A stretch of 64,000 bases of DNA from Thalassobium sp. (GCA_002733205.1 NVUW01000002.1:62001-126000); one strand, 5' to 3'. Positions 26,593 to 35,826 are shown, numbered from the stretch's first letter. Numbers and translations are program-made. The notes: a model not told the origin generated them from the letters alone.

Positions 26593-27816
26593 GGCGAGTT
26601 ATTTGCCCCAGCTTAAAAGCCTTAGCGCTTGTTAGCCAGAGGCAACGGCCGCTTTGTTAGCGTCTCTCCTCCCATAGAATGAGAAGCGCAGGATATTTAG
26701 TCAAGATATGCGCATTTTTTCGATAATATCCTGCGATCGGAAATACAAACCAGTCATAGAACAACAATAAATCGGTGATTCAGACCTCCGCACCTGTAAA
26801 TCTCGTGCCTGACCGTAAGAATACAAGTCAACAGGGGCTGAGTGTGAAAACATATCTATTCTGAAATTCGCCGTTTTCCGGCCACTTAAAGGTAAAAAGG
26901 GGCAGTGATCAGGTAATGCCACCAGCAACAATGCTCCGCCTGACAATAATCGCGCCTCTCTTTTCAGTCCTTCCGGCATAGCACTGCTGTACAGCCTTAA
27001 TCAACTGCCACTACTGAGTGCTTTGCGTCATGTTCCGACCTCGCGCCGCCACCACGAACATTCTCCTCAGGTGCCACTGTAACCACTGATCTGAAGGACA
27101 TGCGGCCCTCCCCCACCCCGGGAGCAGACACCATTCATTACCTTTGACAGCAGCGCTACCAGGCTGACGTTGGATATATTCGCTCTGCTGGGTGGCACTA
27201 CACTGCCCTTTTCTCATCCACTATAAATACCATCCGCTCATTGGCTACCCGTTCCGGCTCTGATCACCTGAACATTCAGCTCATAAAATTTCGCTGAAAT
27301 ACCGGATAACTTTTTACGCACCATTTGCAAGCCGACAGTAAATTTCATCGTTCGAAAACAATGCAGCGGCAGCAACAGCCATTCAGATTATTTCAAAAAA
27401 TGGTCACACCTTGCTTTGTTAACTCTGCCAAACAATTAAAAAACGACCTAACGTTTCTTTTCTCCTGTCCTCCGGAAACCGCACAGAATCGGTCGATAGC
27501 GTTAGATCAATCAATAACCAACATTCATGGAACAGTCTAATCCAAAATCTGTCAATCCTAATAAAAAATGATAAAAAACATATTTATGCACTTAAATGAA
27601 TCACAAAAAACCTAACTATCAACAGTGGTGCACTAAAAGAATTCTGAAAATATCTCATTTACAGCGGTTTTGAGTCTTCTCTGATTATGTCTTTAAAAAG
27701 TCTGAATTTTACGCTGGCATGCTAATTGATTAACCAACCAATTAATGGATTGCGGAATAAAAATCAGCCCGCACTGATTGAAGGGATACTTCCATTTAAT
27801 TTACGGAGACATATTC
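26593..27816. other. 1.2-kb region without a convincing gene
   Basis: Open frames here (minus 26701–26979, minus 27011–27217, plus 27325–27540) lack ribosome-binding sites, recognisable motifs and gene-like composition. Base composition becomes clearly AT-rich from about 27400, ending in the leader of the amidase gene. I see no tRNA fold, insertion-sequence ends or tandem repeats. It may hold the remains of a lost gene, a small RNA, and the promoters of the flanking genes. Confidence 0.5.
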
Positions 27817-29499
27817 ATGTTCCAGTTAAAAGCGCTCGCAGGCGCAACTTTGTCAGTATCATTATTACTGGCAGGCTGTGGCGGTTCGGATAACAACAGC
27901 AGTTCTGTAAAACCTGTTCCATTTTCATTTTCAGAAGCAACCATCGATAGTTTGCACACCTCGTTGAAAACGGGTGGTGCAACTTGTGAAGAAATTATTC
28001 AGGGGTATATCGACCGCATAAAAGCCTATGATGATCCTGGCAGTGATTTGGAATTAAACAGCGTCGTTGCTATCAACCCATATGCTTTGGAAGAAGCACA
28101 GGAAAAAGATGCGCATTTCGCAGAGACCGGCATTGATGGCTCCCTGTATTGCGTACCGGTATTACCAAAAGATAACTTCAACACCAAAGAGATGCCGACC
28201 ACTGGCGGTGCAACAGCATTCCAGTACAACCGCCCTTTAAATGATGCTTACGTTATTCGCAAAATGCGTGAAGAAGGAGCCATTATTCTGGGTAAAGCCA
28301 ATATGGATGAATTTGCATTTGGCTACACTGGCAGCAGTTCAATGCGCGGACTGGTAAAAAATGCCTATGACCAGAGTAAGGGCGCAGGCGGTTCTTCCAG
28401 TGGAACAGGTACTGCGATTGCAGCCAGCCTGGCATTGGTCGGTACTGGCAGCGATACCGGCGGCTCAATCCGGGTTCCTTCCAGTCTTGGCGGCCTGGTA
28501 GGTATTCGTCCATCTATGCGTCTGGTCAGCCAGGACGGAATTATGCCTCTGGCATCCTGGCAGGATACCGGCGGTCCTATGTGCCGAACGGTAGAAGACT
28601 GTGCCGTTATGCTCGATGCCATGGTTGGCTTTGATTCATCATCTCACGCGAATCAGCGTAATGATTTCAAAATCGATGCTCCGGCTATTGCCACAGCAGA
28701 AGAATATAAAGAAATCACAAAAATCCCGGCCAGTTATAAAAGTTACTTACAGGCGGATGGTTTAAAGGGTGCGCGTATCGCAATTGACCGCACGTTGTTC
28801 GGCAGCAATGAAACCGTTGTTGCCATGATGGATCAGGCAATCGCCGCAATGGAAGCCGCCGGTGCCACTGTCGAAGAGGTCAGTATTGCTGATCTTAATT
28901 CGATTCTGACCAGCTATCGGTCTATGTCGAGTTATGAATTCAAACGCGATCTGGTCAGCTATCTGAACAGCTGGACTAATGGTATGGACGGACATATTCA
29001 GTCTTATCAGGAGTTGATTGACAGTAACGGCTACCAGTCTTTCTACCGTGATTCACTGATTGCCCGTGGCGAATACAATCTGGATAACCTTACTGAAGAG
29101 CAGCAGGAAATCTACGATAAAAATACCATTGAGCGGCCGGTGTATGTGCGTGAGCGTTTATTGCGGGCACTGAATAATGAAGATGCTGACGGTAAAAGCC
29201 TCGGTGAGCCTTTTGATGTTCTGCTGTACCCTTCGCTGACAGGCCTGGCAGGAGAGCTCGGCGGTTCGCCCAGCGCAGGGACTAACAATCGCCTGAGCCC
29301 ATTCTCTCTGTTCCCGGCATTAAGCATGCCTGCCGGTATGACCGATGGTGAACCTGCGATGCCGATTGGTATGGAGATGCTGGCACGTGAATTTGACGAA
29401 ACAACACTGATCAAACTGGCATACAGCTATCAGCAAAACGTTAATCCACGCCGCCCACCAGTGAATACTCCTGAACTGGTTAAAGACAACACTCTTTAA
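27817..29499 (+). CDS. Amidase-signature family lipoprotein
   Basis: A 560-residue protein with a lipoprotein signal (LSVSLLLAGC, lipid-modified Cys21) and a full amidase-signature domain. The catalytic triad is visible: K118 in LPKDNF, S194 in GGSSSGT and nucleophile S217 in SDTGGSIRVP. GCGGSDNNSSS after the Cys is a flexible tether. Most amidase-family enzymes are cytoplasmic; a lipid-anchored one would cleave amides in the periplasm or at the outer membrane. The substrate is unknown. ATG at 27817 has GGAG nine bases upstream; an in-frame upstream start at 27778 would spoil the signal peptide. Confidence 0.88.
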   Translation: MFQLKALAGATLSVSLLLAGCGGSDNNSSSVKPVPFSFSEATIDSLHTSLKTGGATCEEIIQGYIDRIKAYDDPGSDLELNSVVAINPYALEEAQEKDAHFAETGIDGSLYCVPVLPKDNFNTKEMPTTGGATAFQYNRPLNDAYVIRKMREEGAIILGKANMDEFAFGYTGSSSMRGLVKNAYDQSKGAGGSSSGTGTAIAASLALVGTGSDTGGSIRVPSSLGGLVGIRPSMRLVSQDGIMPLASWQDTGGPMCRTVEDCAVMLDAMVGFDSSSHANQRNDFKIDAPAIATAEEYKEITKIPASYKSYLQADGLKGARIAIDRTLFGSNETVVAMMDQAIAAMEAAGATVEEVSIADLNSILTSYRSMSSYEFKRDLVSYLNSWTNGMDGHIQSYQELIDSNGYQSFYRDSLIARGEYNLDNLTEEQQEIYDKNTIERPVYVRERLLRALNNEDADGKSLGEPFDVLLYPSLTGLAGELGGSPSAGTNNRLSPFSLFPALSMPAGMTDGEPAMPIGMEMLAREFDETTLIKLAYSYQQNVNPRRPPVNTPELVKDNTL

Positions 29500-29518
29500 T
29501 TACCCACCGCGTTAACCG

Positions 29519-29558
29519 TAAATAACGCCGGAACTCCCGGCGTTATTTATTGTTTTGT
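29519..29558 (+). terminator. Intrinsic terminator after the amidase gene
   Basis: The stem AAATAACGCCGG-AACTC-CCGGCGTTATTT is nearly perfect and followed by a T-rich stretch (ATTGTTTTGT). Confidence 0.88.
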
Positions 29559-29773
29559 CTCACTCTTATTTTCATCTTACCGTATTCCTGAGTTTTAGTT
29601 CTCAATAAAGCAGCCATGCTGATGATAAAATTCAGCGCAAACATCATCTCCTGACAGTGTCCGTATTCCGCAGCAAAAACGGGCAGCCGTTAGTGCTTAT
29701 TTTTTGTATGATGCTTACCTGTTCCGGCATGCCGCCGGCTGACAATGCACCCTTTTACGGAAAGGATATTCCG

Positions 29774-30856
29774 ATGCTATTAGTCTTTCAGATCATAACC
29801 ATCATGCTGCTGCTGTTCTGGCCAATGGTGATGATGATGTCGCCGATGGCTCTTGATGCACCGGGCTCAGAAAACAACGCCGACCATGTGATCAGCCTGA
29901 TTATTTTTCTGTGCTATCCCATTGGTTTAGGTGCGTTGTACTGGATATTTGGTGCGGAGCTGTTTGGCATTTCCGGCCGCACTCTCACTCTCATCGCCAC
30001 GGTGATTGTTGTCCTTACACTCAGTGTATTCGGTTATGGTTCAATGTTGAAAAATGCCCTGAGCGGTATTCCCAGCAGCGGTTATGGCAACGTCAATAAT
30101 CAGGTCTATTACAATGCCCGCCCCGTTGCAGGAGCCGATAGCGACACCTTTGAAGTATTAAGCAGCACCTCCTACTACGGCGGCTATGCGCGCGATGCCC
30201 AGCACGTGTATTCCCGCGGTGAACTTTTGCCCGACGCTGATCCGCTGACCTTCCGGCCGCTGGATAAATATGAGGAATACTGGGTGGATGCGCAGGGTGT
30301 CTATCTGGGTGGCAAACAACTACCGGGCGCCAACCCGGCTATTTTCAAACGCCTGCCGGACGCCTGGAATCACGCCAGCAGTTATGCTGTGTCCGCTGAT
30401 ACGCTGTATTACGAAGCTGAGCGCATTGGTGAAGTAAACCCGGACGAGGTCAGTGTCATCTGGTCTTATCTTGCCAAAGACAAACAGCGTATTTATTACA
30501 TGGATAGAGTCATTCTGCCCATGGCAGACGCAGCGACATTTGCCATGATGCCCGATACCGATGAGTATGCGCGTGATAAGTCAGCTGTTTACGATCTGAT
30601 CGGTGAACGCTCTGCGCCCATTGCTGGCGCCGATCCGGCAAGCATACAAGTGCTGAAGCGTGGATATCTTAAAGATGCCAATCATATCTACTACCGCCAC
30701 AGCCACGAGCCGACGCAAATACTGCACGAGGCCGATTACGACAGTTTTGTGGTAACAGACTGGGATGACGAAACCCAGTCAGAAGCCCGCGACCGTTATG
30801 CTCTGTATATGAATGGCGAGGTGGTCAAACAACTCGCTGAAAAATCCGCACAATAA
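29774..30856 (+). CDS. DKNYY-type repeat membrane protein, function unknown
   Basis: About 360 residues. Three hydrophobic segments come first (residues about 1–24, 38–60 and 66–88). They are followed by an extracytoplasmic part built of repeated units with a 'YARDAQHVYSRGELLPDADPLTF' flavour: ARDAQHVYSRG, VDAQGVYLGGK, VSADTLYYEAE, AKDKQRIYYMD, ARDKSAVYDLI and LKDANHIYYRH. This matches the DKNYY repeat type (K-D-x-x-x-V-Y-Y), whose function is not known. ATG at 29774 has an AAGGA site eight bases upstream and opens directly into a membrane helix. The frame is open further upstream to 29657. Confidence 0.75.
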   Translation: MLLVFQIITIMLLLFWPMVMMMSPMALDAPGSENNADHVISLIIFLCYPIGLGALYWIFGAELFGISGRTLTLIATVIVVLTLSVFGYGSMLKNALSGIPSSGYGNVNNQVYYNARPVAGADSDTFEVLSSTSYYGGYARDAQHVYSRGELLPDADPLTFRPLDKYEEYWVDAQGVYLGGKQLPGANPAIFKRLPDAWNHASSYAVSADTLYYEAERIGEVNPDEVSVIWSYLAKDKQRIYYMDRVILPMADAATFAMMPDTDEYARDKSAVYDLIGERSAPIAGADPASIQVLKRGYLKDANHIYYRHSHEPTQILHEADYDSFVVTDWDDETQSEARDRYALYMNGEVVKQLAEKSAQ

Positions 30857-30871
30857 TGCGCAAGAACAGGT

Positions 30872-30904
30872 CATAAAAAAGGGCAGCACTGGCTGCCCTT
30901 TTTA
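30872..30904. terminator. Bidirectional terminator between convergent genes
   Basis: An A6 run, GGGCAGC-ACTG-GCTGCCC and a T6 run. It lies between the convergent stops of the DKNYY gene and the thiolase gene and can serve both. Confidence 0.92.
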
Positions 30905-30924
30905 CATCTGCGCGTCAGTAACGG

Positions 30925-32106
30925 TTAAGCGCGCTCAACCGCCAGGGCAACACCCATACCACCACCGATACAGAGTGTCGCCAGACCTTTTTTCGCATCG
31001 CGGCGAATCATCTCGTGCAGCAGCGAAACGAAGATGCGGCAGCCTGATGCACCAATCGGGTGACCCAGCGCAATCGCGCCGCCGTTCACGTTAATTTTAT
31101 CCGCATCCCAACCCAGACCCTTGTTAACGGACAAAGCCTGCACAGCGAAAGCTTCGTTCGCTTCGATCAGATCCAGATCGGCCAGGTTCCAGCCAGCTTT
31201 TTGCAGACATTTTTTGGTCGCCGGAATCGGGCCGGTTCCCATGATTTTCGGATCAACACCGGCATTCGCATAAGCCTTGATGGTGGCCAGAATCGGCAGG
31301 CCCAGCGCTTCGGCTTTTTCACGGCTGGCCAACATCACGGCGGCGGCACCATCATTCAGCGAAGACGCATTACCTGCGGTGACACTGCCATCTTTCTTAA
31401 ACGCCGGGCGCATTTCTGCCAGCTTGGCGGCGGTGGTTCCGGCACGCGGGTTTTCGTCGGTATCGAATACCTTCGGATCGCCTTTGCGCTGTGGAATGAT
31501 CACTGGCGTGATTTCGTCTTTGAAAGTACCGGCCGCAATGGCAGCCAGTGCCTTTTCCTGAGACGCCGCCGCGAAGGCATCCTGTTCTTCACGGGAAATC
31601 TGATATTCATCGGCGATGTTTTCGGCGGTGATTCCCATATGGTAATCGTTAAACGCATCCCACAAACCATCCACCACCATGGTATCGACCATGCTCCATG
31701 GTCCCATGCGCTGACCATTGCGTGAATTAGGCAACGCGTGGGGGGCGTTAGACATCGACTCCTGACCACCGGCAATCACCAAGTCGGCATCTCCGGCTTT
31801 AATCGCCTGAGCCGCCAGATGCAGCGCTTTCAGACCGGAGCCACACACTTTATTGATGGTCATCGCCGGCGTCGTATTGGCCAGGCCGCCTTTAATTGCC
31901 GCCTGGCGCGCCGGGTTCTGACCGGCCGCCGCTGTTAATACCTGCCCCATCAGCACTTCATCAACTTCAGCCGGGTTAATACCGGTTTTTTCCAGCAATG
32001 AGCGGATTACCGTCGCACCCAGATCCACCGCCTGAACACTGGCCAGTGAGCCGGCAAATGAACCAATAGCGGTACGGGTCGCGGCAACGATTACTACGTC
32101 GGTCAT
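30925..32106 (-). CDS. Acetyl-CoA C-acetyltransferase (thiolase)
   Basis: A 393-residue biosynthetic-type thiolase that condenses two acetyl-CoA, or cleaves acetoacetyl-CoA. The nucleophilic Cys is in [13 protein letters not shown], the catalytic His in [13 protein letters not shown] and the second Cys in [13 protein letters not shown]. The N-terminus [15 protein letters not shown] is typical of the PhaA/AtoB group. With a PHA depolymerase gene in the same window, a role in PHB supply or turnover is possible but not shown. ATG at 32106 has GGAG upstream; the frame is open further but without likeness. Confidence 0.93.
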   Translation of the reverse strand: MTDVVIVAATRTAIGSFAGSLASVQAVDLGATVIRSLLEKTGINPAEVDEVLMGQVLTAAAGQNPARQAAIKGGLANTTPAMTINKVCGSGLKALHLAAQAIKAGDADLVIAGGQESMSNAPHALPNSRNGQRMGPWSMVDTMVVDGLWDAFNDYHMGITAENIADEYQISREEQDAFAAASQEKALAAIAAGTFKDEITPVIIPQRKGDPKVFDTDENPRAGTTAAKLAEMRPAFKKDGSVTAGNASSLNDGAAAVMLASREKAEALGLPILATIKAYANAGVDPKIMGTGPIPATKKCLQKAGWNLADLDLIEANEAFAVQALSVNKGLGWDADKINVNGGAIALGHPIGASGCRIFVSLLHEMIRRDAKKGLATLCIGGGMGVALAVERA

Positions 32107-32380
32107 AGAAATTCTCCAGAATATGAGGGCCTGCATTGAGTAACACATTGAGGATGACGGATTCATGAACCTCAGCCGCTAACTCAGTCCAACGGCTGGT
32201 GCTTGTCCTCTTTGTCGGGCGCGGAAAAACCGGACGCCGGGCAGGTGCAGGCGCGCCATTATACCCGAAAGAAAATACTGTGCGGCGTGACATTGGTGCA
32301 GGAGAGGAACAGGCTTTGTGCGAGCCACGCCATAAGCGTGGCTGTTTAATAGCGCAGAGGAGAGCGTCCGAAAGGGAATA

Positions 32381-32929
32381 TCAGGCGTCGCGGTCGATAC
32401 GATCAAGCGCCCCGACATCCAGCACCGGCGAGGCGTCGATGTGCTGCGCATCCATCATGTAAGCCACCCGCTCGAGCGAGCTGAGAATCATCGTCTGTTC
32501 CCAGTCGTGCAGATCCTGATACTGCTGCACAAAGCTTTCCTGCAGTGGTTTCGGGGCATTCAGCAACACCGCATCCGCCTCCGGCGTCAGATAGACGTAG
32601 ACTTTGCGCTTATCGGCACTGCCGCGTTCGCGTTTTACAAAGCCGCGCTTTTCCAGACGGTCAATAATGGTAGTAACCGTTGCCTGTGACAGACTCACAC
32701 GCTGGGCAACCTCTCCCACCGTCAATTCGGTATGTTGACGCAGCAATTGCAGAATCAGCAGCTGCGGTGCCGTCAGGCCAGCAATTTTACTCAACTGGCG
32801 TGAGTGCAGGTCGGTAGCGCGGATAATACGGCGCAGGGCAACCAGCACCTCATCGTAACGGTTCATGTCATTGTCCGGATCATTCTGATAAGACCCGATT
32901 CTAACATCGTTAGAGTTCAAAACATTCAT
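32381..32929 (-). CDS. MarR-family transcriptional regulator, EctR-like
   Basis: A 182-residue winged-helix regulator. The DNA-binding part is TAPQLLILQLLRQHTELTVGEVAQRVSLSQATVTTIIDRLEKRGFVKRERGSADKRKVYVYLT. Position next to ectABC-ask and the presence of EctR-type MarR repressors beside ectoine genes in other halotolerant bacteria suggest it represses the ect operon. Its ATG overlaps the stop of the CheW-like gene as TAATG. The alternative ATG at 32866 begins exactly at the conserved MNRYDEVLVALRR segment and would leave the palindrome at 32901–32913 outside the coding region. Confidence 0.88.
   Translation of the reverse strand: MNVLNSNDVRIGSYQNDPDNDMNRYDEVLVALRRIIRATDLHSRQLSKIAGLTAPQLLILQLLRQHTELTVGEVAQRVSLSQATVTTIIDRLEKRGFVKRERGSADKRKVYVYLTPEADAVLLNAPKPLQESFVQQYQDLHDWEQTMILSSLERVAYMMDAQHIDASPVLDVGALDRIDRDA
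32901..32913. promoter_or_regulatory. Palindrome CTAAC-ATC-GTTAG at the start of the marR gene
   Basis: Perfect five-base arms with a three-base centre, followed on the plus strand by TTAGAGTT, the same octamer that opens a repeat in the ectA–cheW intergenic region. It may be an autoregulatory operator of the MarR protein, although it falls inside codons 6–10 if translation starts at 32929. Confidence 0.35.
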
Positions 32930-33351
32930 TATCCATCGGCCTCCGGCAGCTTTCCGATCTGATCCGGATTCAGCGCAACCAACAACGAGTCACCTTGTTG
33001 ATATGTCCCCAGAATCAGCCGCTGCGCCTCAGGAGGCGGCTCAATTTCGGCGCTGTCCAGCTCGATGATTTCCTGCACCTGATCAACCACAACCCCGACC
33101 ACTTCATGCTCCAGCTCCAGCGTCATGATACGGCTGTCATCCGTTGCTTCCTGCGGCGCAAGCCCCAATAACGTGCGCCCATCCAGCACCGTCACCACAT
33201 CGCCACGCTGATTAATGATACCGGCGACCGTCGCTTCGGCCCCCGGAACCGGCTCCGGCTGCTGAAAATGCGACACCTCGCGCACCTGCTGAACCGGCAG
33301 GCAATAGCAGGTTTCATCCAGGCGGAATGTGAGCCATTTTTGAGCGTTCAT
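32929..33351 (-). CDS. CheW-like domain protein
   Basis: A 140-residue stand-alone CheW domain: WLTFRLDETCYCLPVQQVREV, then ATVAGIINQRGDVVTVLDGRTLLGL (the 'GxxNxRGxxxxVxD' turn), and VVGVVVDQVQEIIEL. CheW proteins couple receptors to CheA. No other chemotaxis gene adjoins. It is co-transcribed and translationally coupled with the MarR regulator, an unusual pairing, and it faces ectA. Whether it feeds the Pil-Chp or the flagellar system cannot be told. Confidence 0.88.
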   Translation of the reverse strand: MNAQKWLTFRLDETCYCLPVQQVREVSHFQQPEPVPGAEATVAGIINQRGDVVTVLDGRTLLGLAPQEATDDSRIMTLELEHEVVGVVVDQVQEIIELDSAEIEPPPEAQRLILGTYQQGDSLLVALNPDQIGKLPEADG

Positions 33352-33369
33352 AGAATCGCCTCATATTAT

Positions 33370-33423
33370 TTAGAGTTGTAAATAAATTACCACGATGCTA
33401 AATTGTTTAGGGTTCTAAGTAAA
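33370..33423. promoter_or_regulatory. Repeated operator-like sites between cheW-like gene and ectA
   Basis: Two related 17-mers, TTAGAGTTGTAAATAAA (33370–33386) and TTAGGGTTCTAAGTAAA (33407–33423), match at 14 of 17 positions and start 37 bases apart. Each holds TTAG-N4-CTAA or a one-mismatch version, a palindromic form that fits a MarR dimer. CTAAA-TTG-TTTAG overlaps the second. They are 86–139 bases upstream of ectA and just behind the cheW-marR start. Confidence 0.5.
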
Positions 33424-33508
33424 TGGCAGTTGCCGTAATGATTAATTCTTAGCCATCTTGAGCAAAAACTAGGCTAATTAATCGGTACGTGGCATCTGAA
33501 AGCAAAAA

Positions 33509-34051
33509 ATGGATACTTTTTCGACAGAAACGTCAGAAAAAAACATTACAGATCAAAGCAATATCACCTTCCGGAAGCCTGTAGCAACCGACGGTCATGC
33601 CGTATTTTCTCTGGTTGAGCGCTGCAAGCCTTTAGATGTCAATTCAATGTACTGCAATCTGCTGCAGTGTTCGCACTTCGCCGACACCGCGGTTGTCGCA
33701 GAACAGAACGGCAACATGGTCGGCTTTATTTCCGGCTACCGTCTGCCCCATCAGCCTGACACCTTATTTGTCTGGCAGGTTGCGGTAGACAGCAAAGCAC
33801 GCGGACAAGGGCTTGCCAGCCGCATGTTGCATGCTCTGCTCAAACGCCATCAACACGTTGTGCATCACCTGCACACCAGTATTACGCCAGGCAATGATGC
33901 CTCGTGGAATACCTTCCGTCGCCTGGCTAACAGCCTTGGCGCCCCTCTCAATACCAGCGAGCTGTTTAACCGCGAACAACACTTTGGCGGTGCTCACGAC
34001 AGCGAAACGCTGGTTCATATTGGTCCCTTCATGCTTTTTGCACAGGAGTAA
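33509..34051 (+). CDS. ectA: L-2,4-diaminobutyrate N-acetyltransferase EctA
   Basis: A 180-residue GNAT acetyltransferase, second step of ectoine synthesis. FRKPVATDGHAVFSLVERCKPLDVNSMYCNLLQCSHF is the diagnostic EctA N-terminus. The acetyl-CoA site is VAVDSKARGQGLASRML, and TSITPGNDASWNTFRRLA and EQHFGGAHDSETL follow. It is the first gene of the operon. EctA acetylates diaminobutyrate made by EctB. Confidence 0.96.
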   Translation: MDTFSTETSEKNITDQSNITFRKPVATDGHAVFSLVERCKPLDVNSMYCNLLQCSHFADTAVVAEQNGNMVGFISGYRLPHQPDTLFVWQVAVDSKARGQGLASRMLHALLKRHQHVVHHLHTSITPGNDASWNTFRRLANSLGAPLNTSELFNREQHFGGAHDSETLVHIGPFMLFAQE

Positions 34052-34059
34052 AAAACACC

Positions 34060-35325
34060 ATGGATATCTATCACGAACTCGAATCCAACGTGCGTGGCTA
34101 CTGCCGTTCATTTCCGGTGACATTCACCAAAGCGCAGAACGCCATCCTCACTGACAACGAAGGCAATGAATACATCGACTTCCTCGGTGGCGCCGGCACG
34201 CTGAACTACGGGCACAACAACCCCGTGTTTAAGAAAGCACTGCTGGAATACATCGAGTCGGACAGCATCACCCATGGCCTGGACATGCACACCGAAGCCA
34301 AGACCGCCTTTTTGCAAAGCTTCAACGAGCGCATTCTTAAGCCGCGTAAAATGAAGTACAAAGTGCAGTTCACTGGCCCTACCGGTACCAACGCGGTAGA
34401 AGCCGCGCTGAAAATTGCGCGTAAAAATACCGGCCGTCAGACCATTGTGTCATTCACCAATGGTTTCCACGGCGTGACTCAGGGTGCCGCTGCCGTAACC
34501 GCTAACAACTACTACAAAAGCGCCATCGGCATGCCGCTGCCAGGTGTGCAGTTTATGCCTTACGATGGCTACCTGGGCGATTTCAATACGCTGCATTATT
34601 TTGAAAAAGCGCTGCAGGATGGCTCTTCAGGTCTGGGGCATCCAGCCGCCGTGATCGTTGAATGCATTCAGGGTGAAGGTGGTCTGAACACCGCTTCAGC
34701 CGCCTGGATGCTCGGCCTGCAGGCTTTGTGTAAGCGTTACAACATGCTGCTGATTGTCGATGACATTCAGGCCGGTTGTGGCCGTAGCGGTACGTTCTTC
34801 AGCTTTGAAGAATTCGGTATCGAGCCGGACGTCATTACACTGTCCAAATCCCTCAGCGGCTACGGCCTGCCAATGGCCATTGTGCTGTTGAAAGAAAAAC
34901 TCGATACCTGGAAGCCAGGCGAGCACAACGGTACCTTCCGCGGTAATAACCATGCCTTTATTACTGCCCGCATGGCGCTGGAAACTTACTGGGCTGATGA
35001 CAGCTTCAGCCAGAGCGTGAAGAAAAAAGCGCAGCTGATCCGCAGCCGTCTGAAAGAAATTCAGGCCGAACACGGTGGTCAGATGAAGCACAAAGGCCGC
35101 GGCATCATGCAAGGTCTGGAGTGTGTTAACGGTCAGGTTGCCAGCCGCATTACTGAATTGGCTTTTAAACGCGGTCTCATTATTGAAACCAGCGGTTCCG
35201 ACGGTCAGGTGGTAAAAATTCTGACACCACTGACCATCGAAGAAGACACACTAAAAGCTGGCCTTGGCATCCTCGCCGAGTGCATTGCCGATGTCATGGC
35301 CGAACAAATCTCCAAAGCGTCCTGA
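34060..35325 (+). CDS. ectB: Diaminobutyrate–2-oxoglutarate transaminase EctB
   Basis: A 421-residue class III PLP aminotransferase that converts aspartate semialdehyde to L-2,4-diaminobutyrate, the first ectoine step. Visible are FTGPTGTNAVEAALKIARK, FTNGFHGVTQGAAAVT, LIVDDIQAGCGRSGTFFSFE and the PLP lysine segment LSKSLSGYGLPMAIVLLK. Eight bases separate it from ectA. Normal length. Confidence 0.97.
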   Translation: MDIYHELESNVRGYCRSFPVTFTKAQNAILTDNEGNEYIDFLGGAGTLNYGHNNPVFKKALLEYIESDSITHGLDMHTEAKTAFLQSFNERILKPRKMKYKVQFTGPTGTNAVEAALKIARKNTGRQTIVSFTNGFHGVTQGAAAVTANNYYKSAIGMPLPGVQFMPYDGYLGDFNTLHYFEKALQDGSSGLGHPAAVIVECIQGEGGLNTASAAWMLGLQALCKRYNMLLIVDDIQAGCGRSGTFFSFEEFGIEPDVITLSKSLSGYGLPMAIVLLKEKLDTWKPGEHNGTFRGNNHAFITARMALETYWADDSFSQSVKKKAQLIRSRLKEIQAEHGGQMKHKGRGIMQGLECVNGQVASRITELAFKRGLIIETSGSDGQVVKILTPLTIEEDTLKAGLGILAECIADVMAEQISKAS

Positions 35326-35346
35326 GCGCTCCCGCCTGATAAAAAT

Positions 35347-35374
35347 CGCCTGCCGCCGGGAAACCCGGCAGGCG
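35347..35374 (+). terminator. Hairpin inside the ect operon, between ectB and ectC
   Basis: Eight-base arms CGCCTGCC and GGCAGGCG enclose an inner GGG-AAA-CCC stem. GTTTATTT follows. It looks like a weak intrinsic terminator or mRNA processing hairpin that could set the ratio of ectAB to ectC-ask transcripts. Confidence 0.55.
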
Positions 35375-35404
35375 GTTTATTTAACCGATACTGAGTAAAG
35401 AATT

Positions 35405-35803
35405 ATGATCGTAAGAACTCTCGAAGAGTGCGAAAACTCCACACGTAACATCAACGGTGGCAACTGGAAAAGTGTGCGCATGCTGCTGAAAGAAGACAAC
35501 ATGGGCTTTTCTTTCCACATCACCACCATTTTCGCCGGCACCGAAACCCCGATCTGGTACCAGAATCACCTTGAATCGGTGTACTGCATCAGTGGCGAAG
35601 GCGAAATCGAAACCACAGCCGATGGTAAGGTTTACCCGATTAAGCCCGGCACCTTGTACGTTCTTGATAAACACGACCAGCATCTGCTGCGCGGTTTCAG
35701 CGATATGCAGATGGCCTGCGTGTTTAATCCGCCATTAATCGGCAACGAAGTACACGATAAAGACGGCGTTTATGCATTGGATGCCGATCCTCTGAAAGCC
35801 TGA
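35405..35803 (+). CDS. ectC: L-ectoine synthase EctC
   Basis: A 132-residue cupin that closes N-gamma-acetyl-diaminobutyrate into ectoine. [52 protein letters not shown] and [14 protein letters not shown] are family signatures, and iron-binding Glu, Tyr and His positions of the cupin motifs are present. A 79-base gap with a hairpin separates it from ectB. Confidence 0.97.
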   Translation: MIVRTLEECENSTRNINGGNWKSVRMLLKEDNMGFSFHITTIFAGTETPIWYQNHLESVYCISGEGEIETTADGKVYPIKPGTLYVLDKHDQHLLRGFSDMQMACVFNPPLIGNEVHDKDGVYALDADPLKA

Positions 35804-35826
35804 ACTGACGCCAGAAAGGAGACACC

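Noticed and set aside
26701..27217. Two short minus-strand open frames in the 1.2-kb gap
   Set aside because: No ribosome-binding site, no family likeness and different frames; kept as part of the described non-coding stretch.
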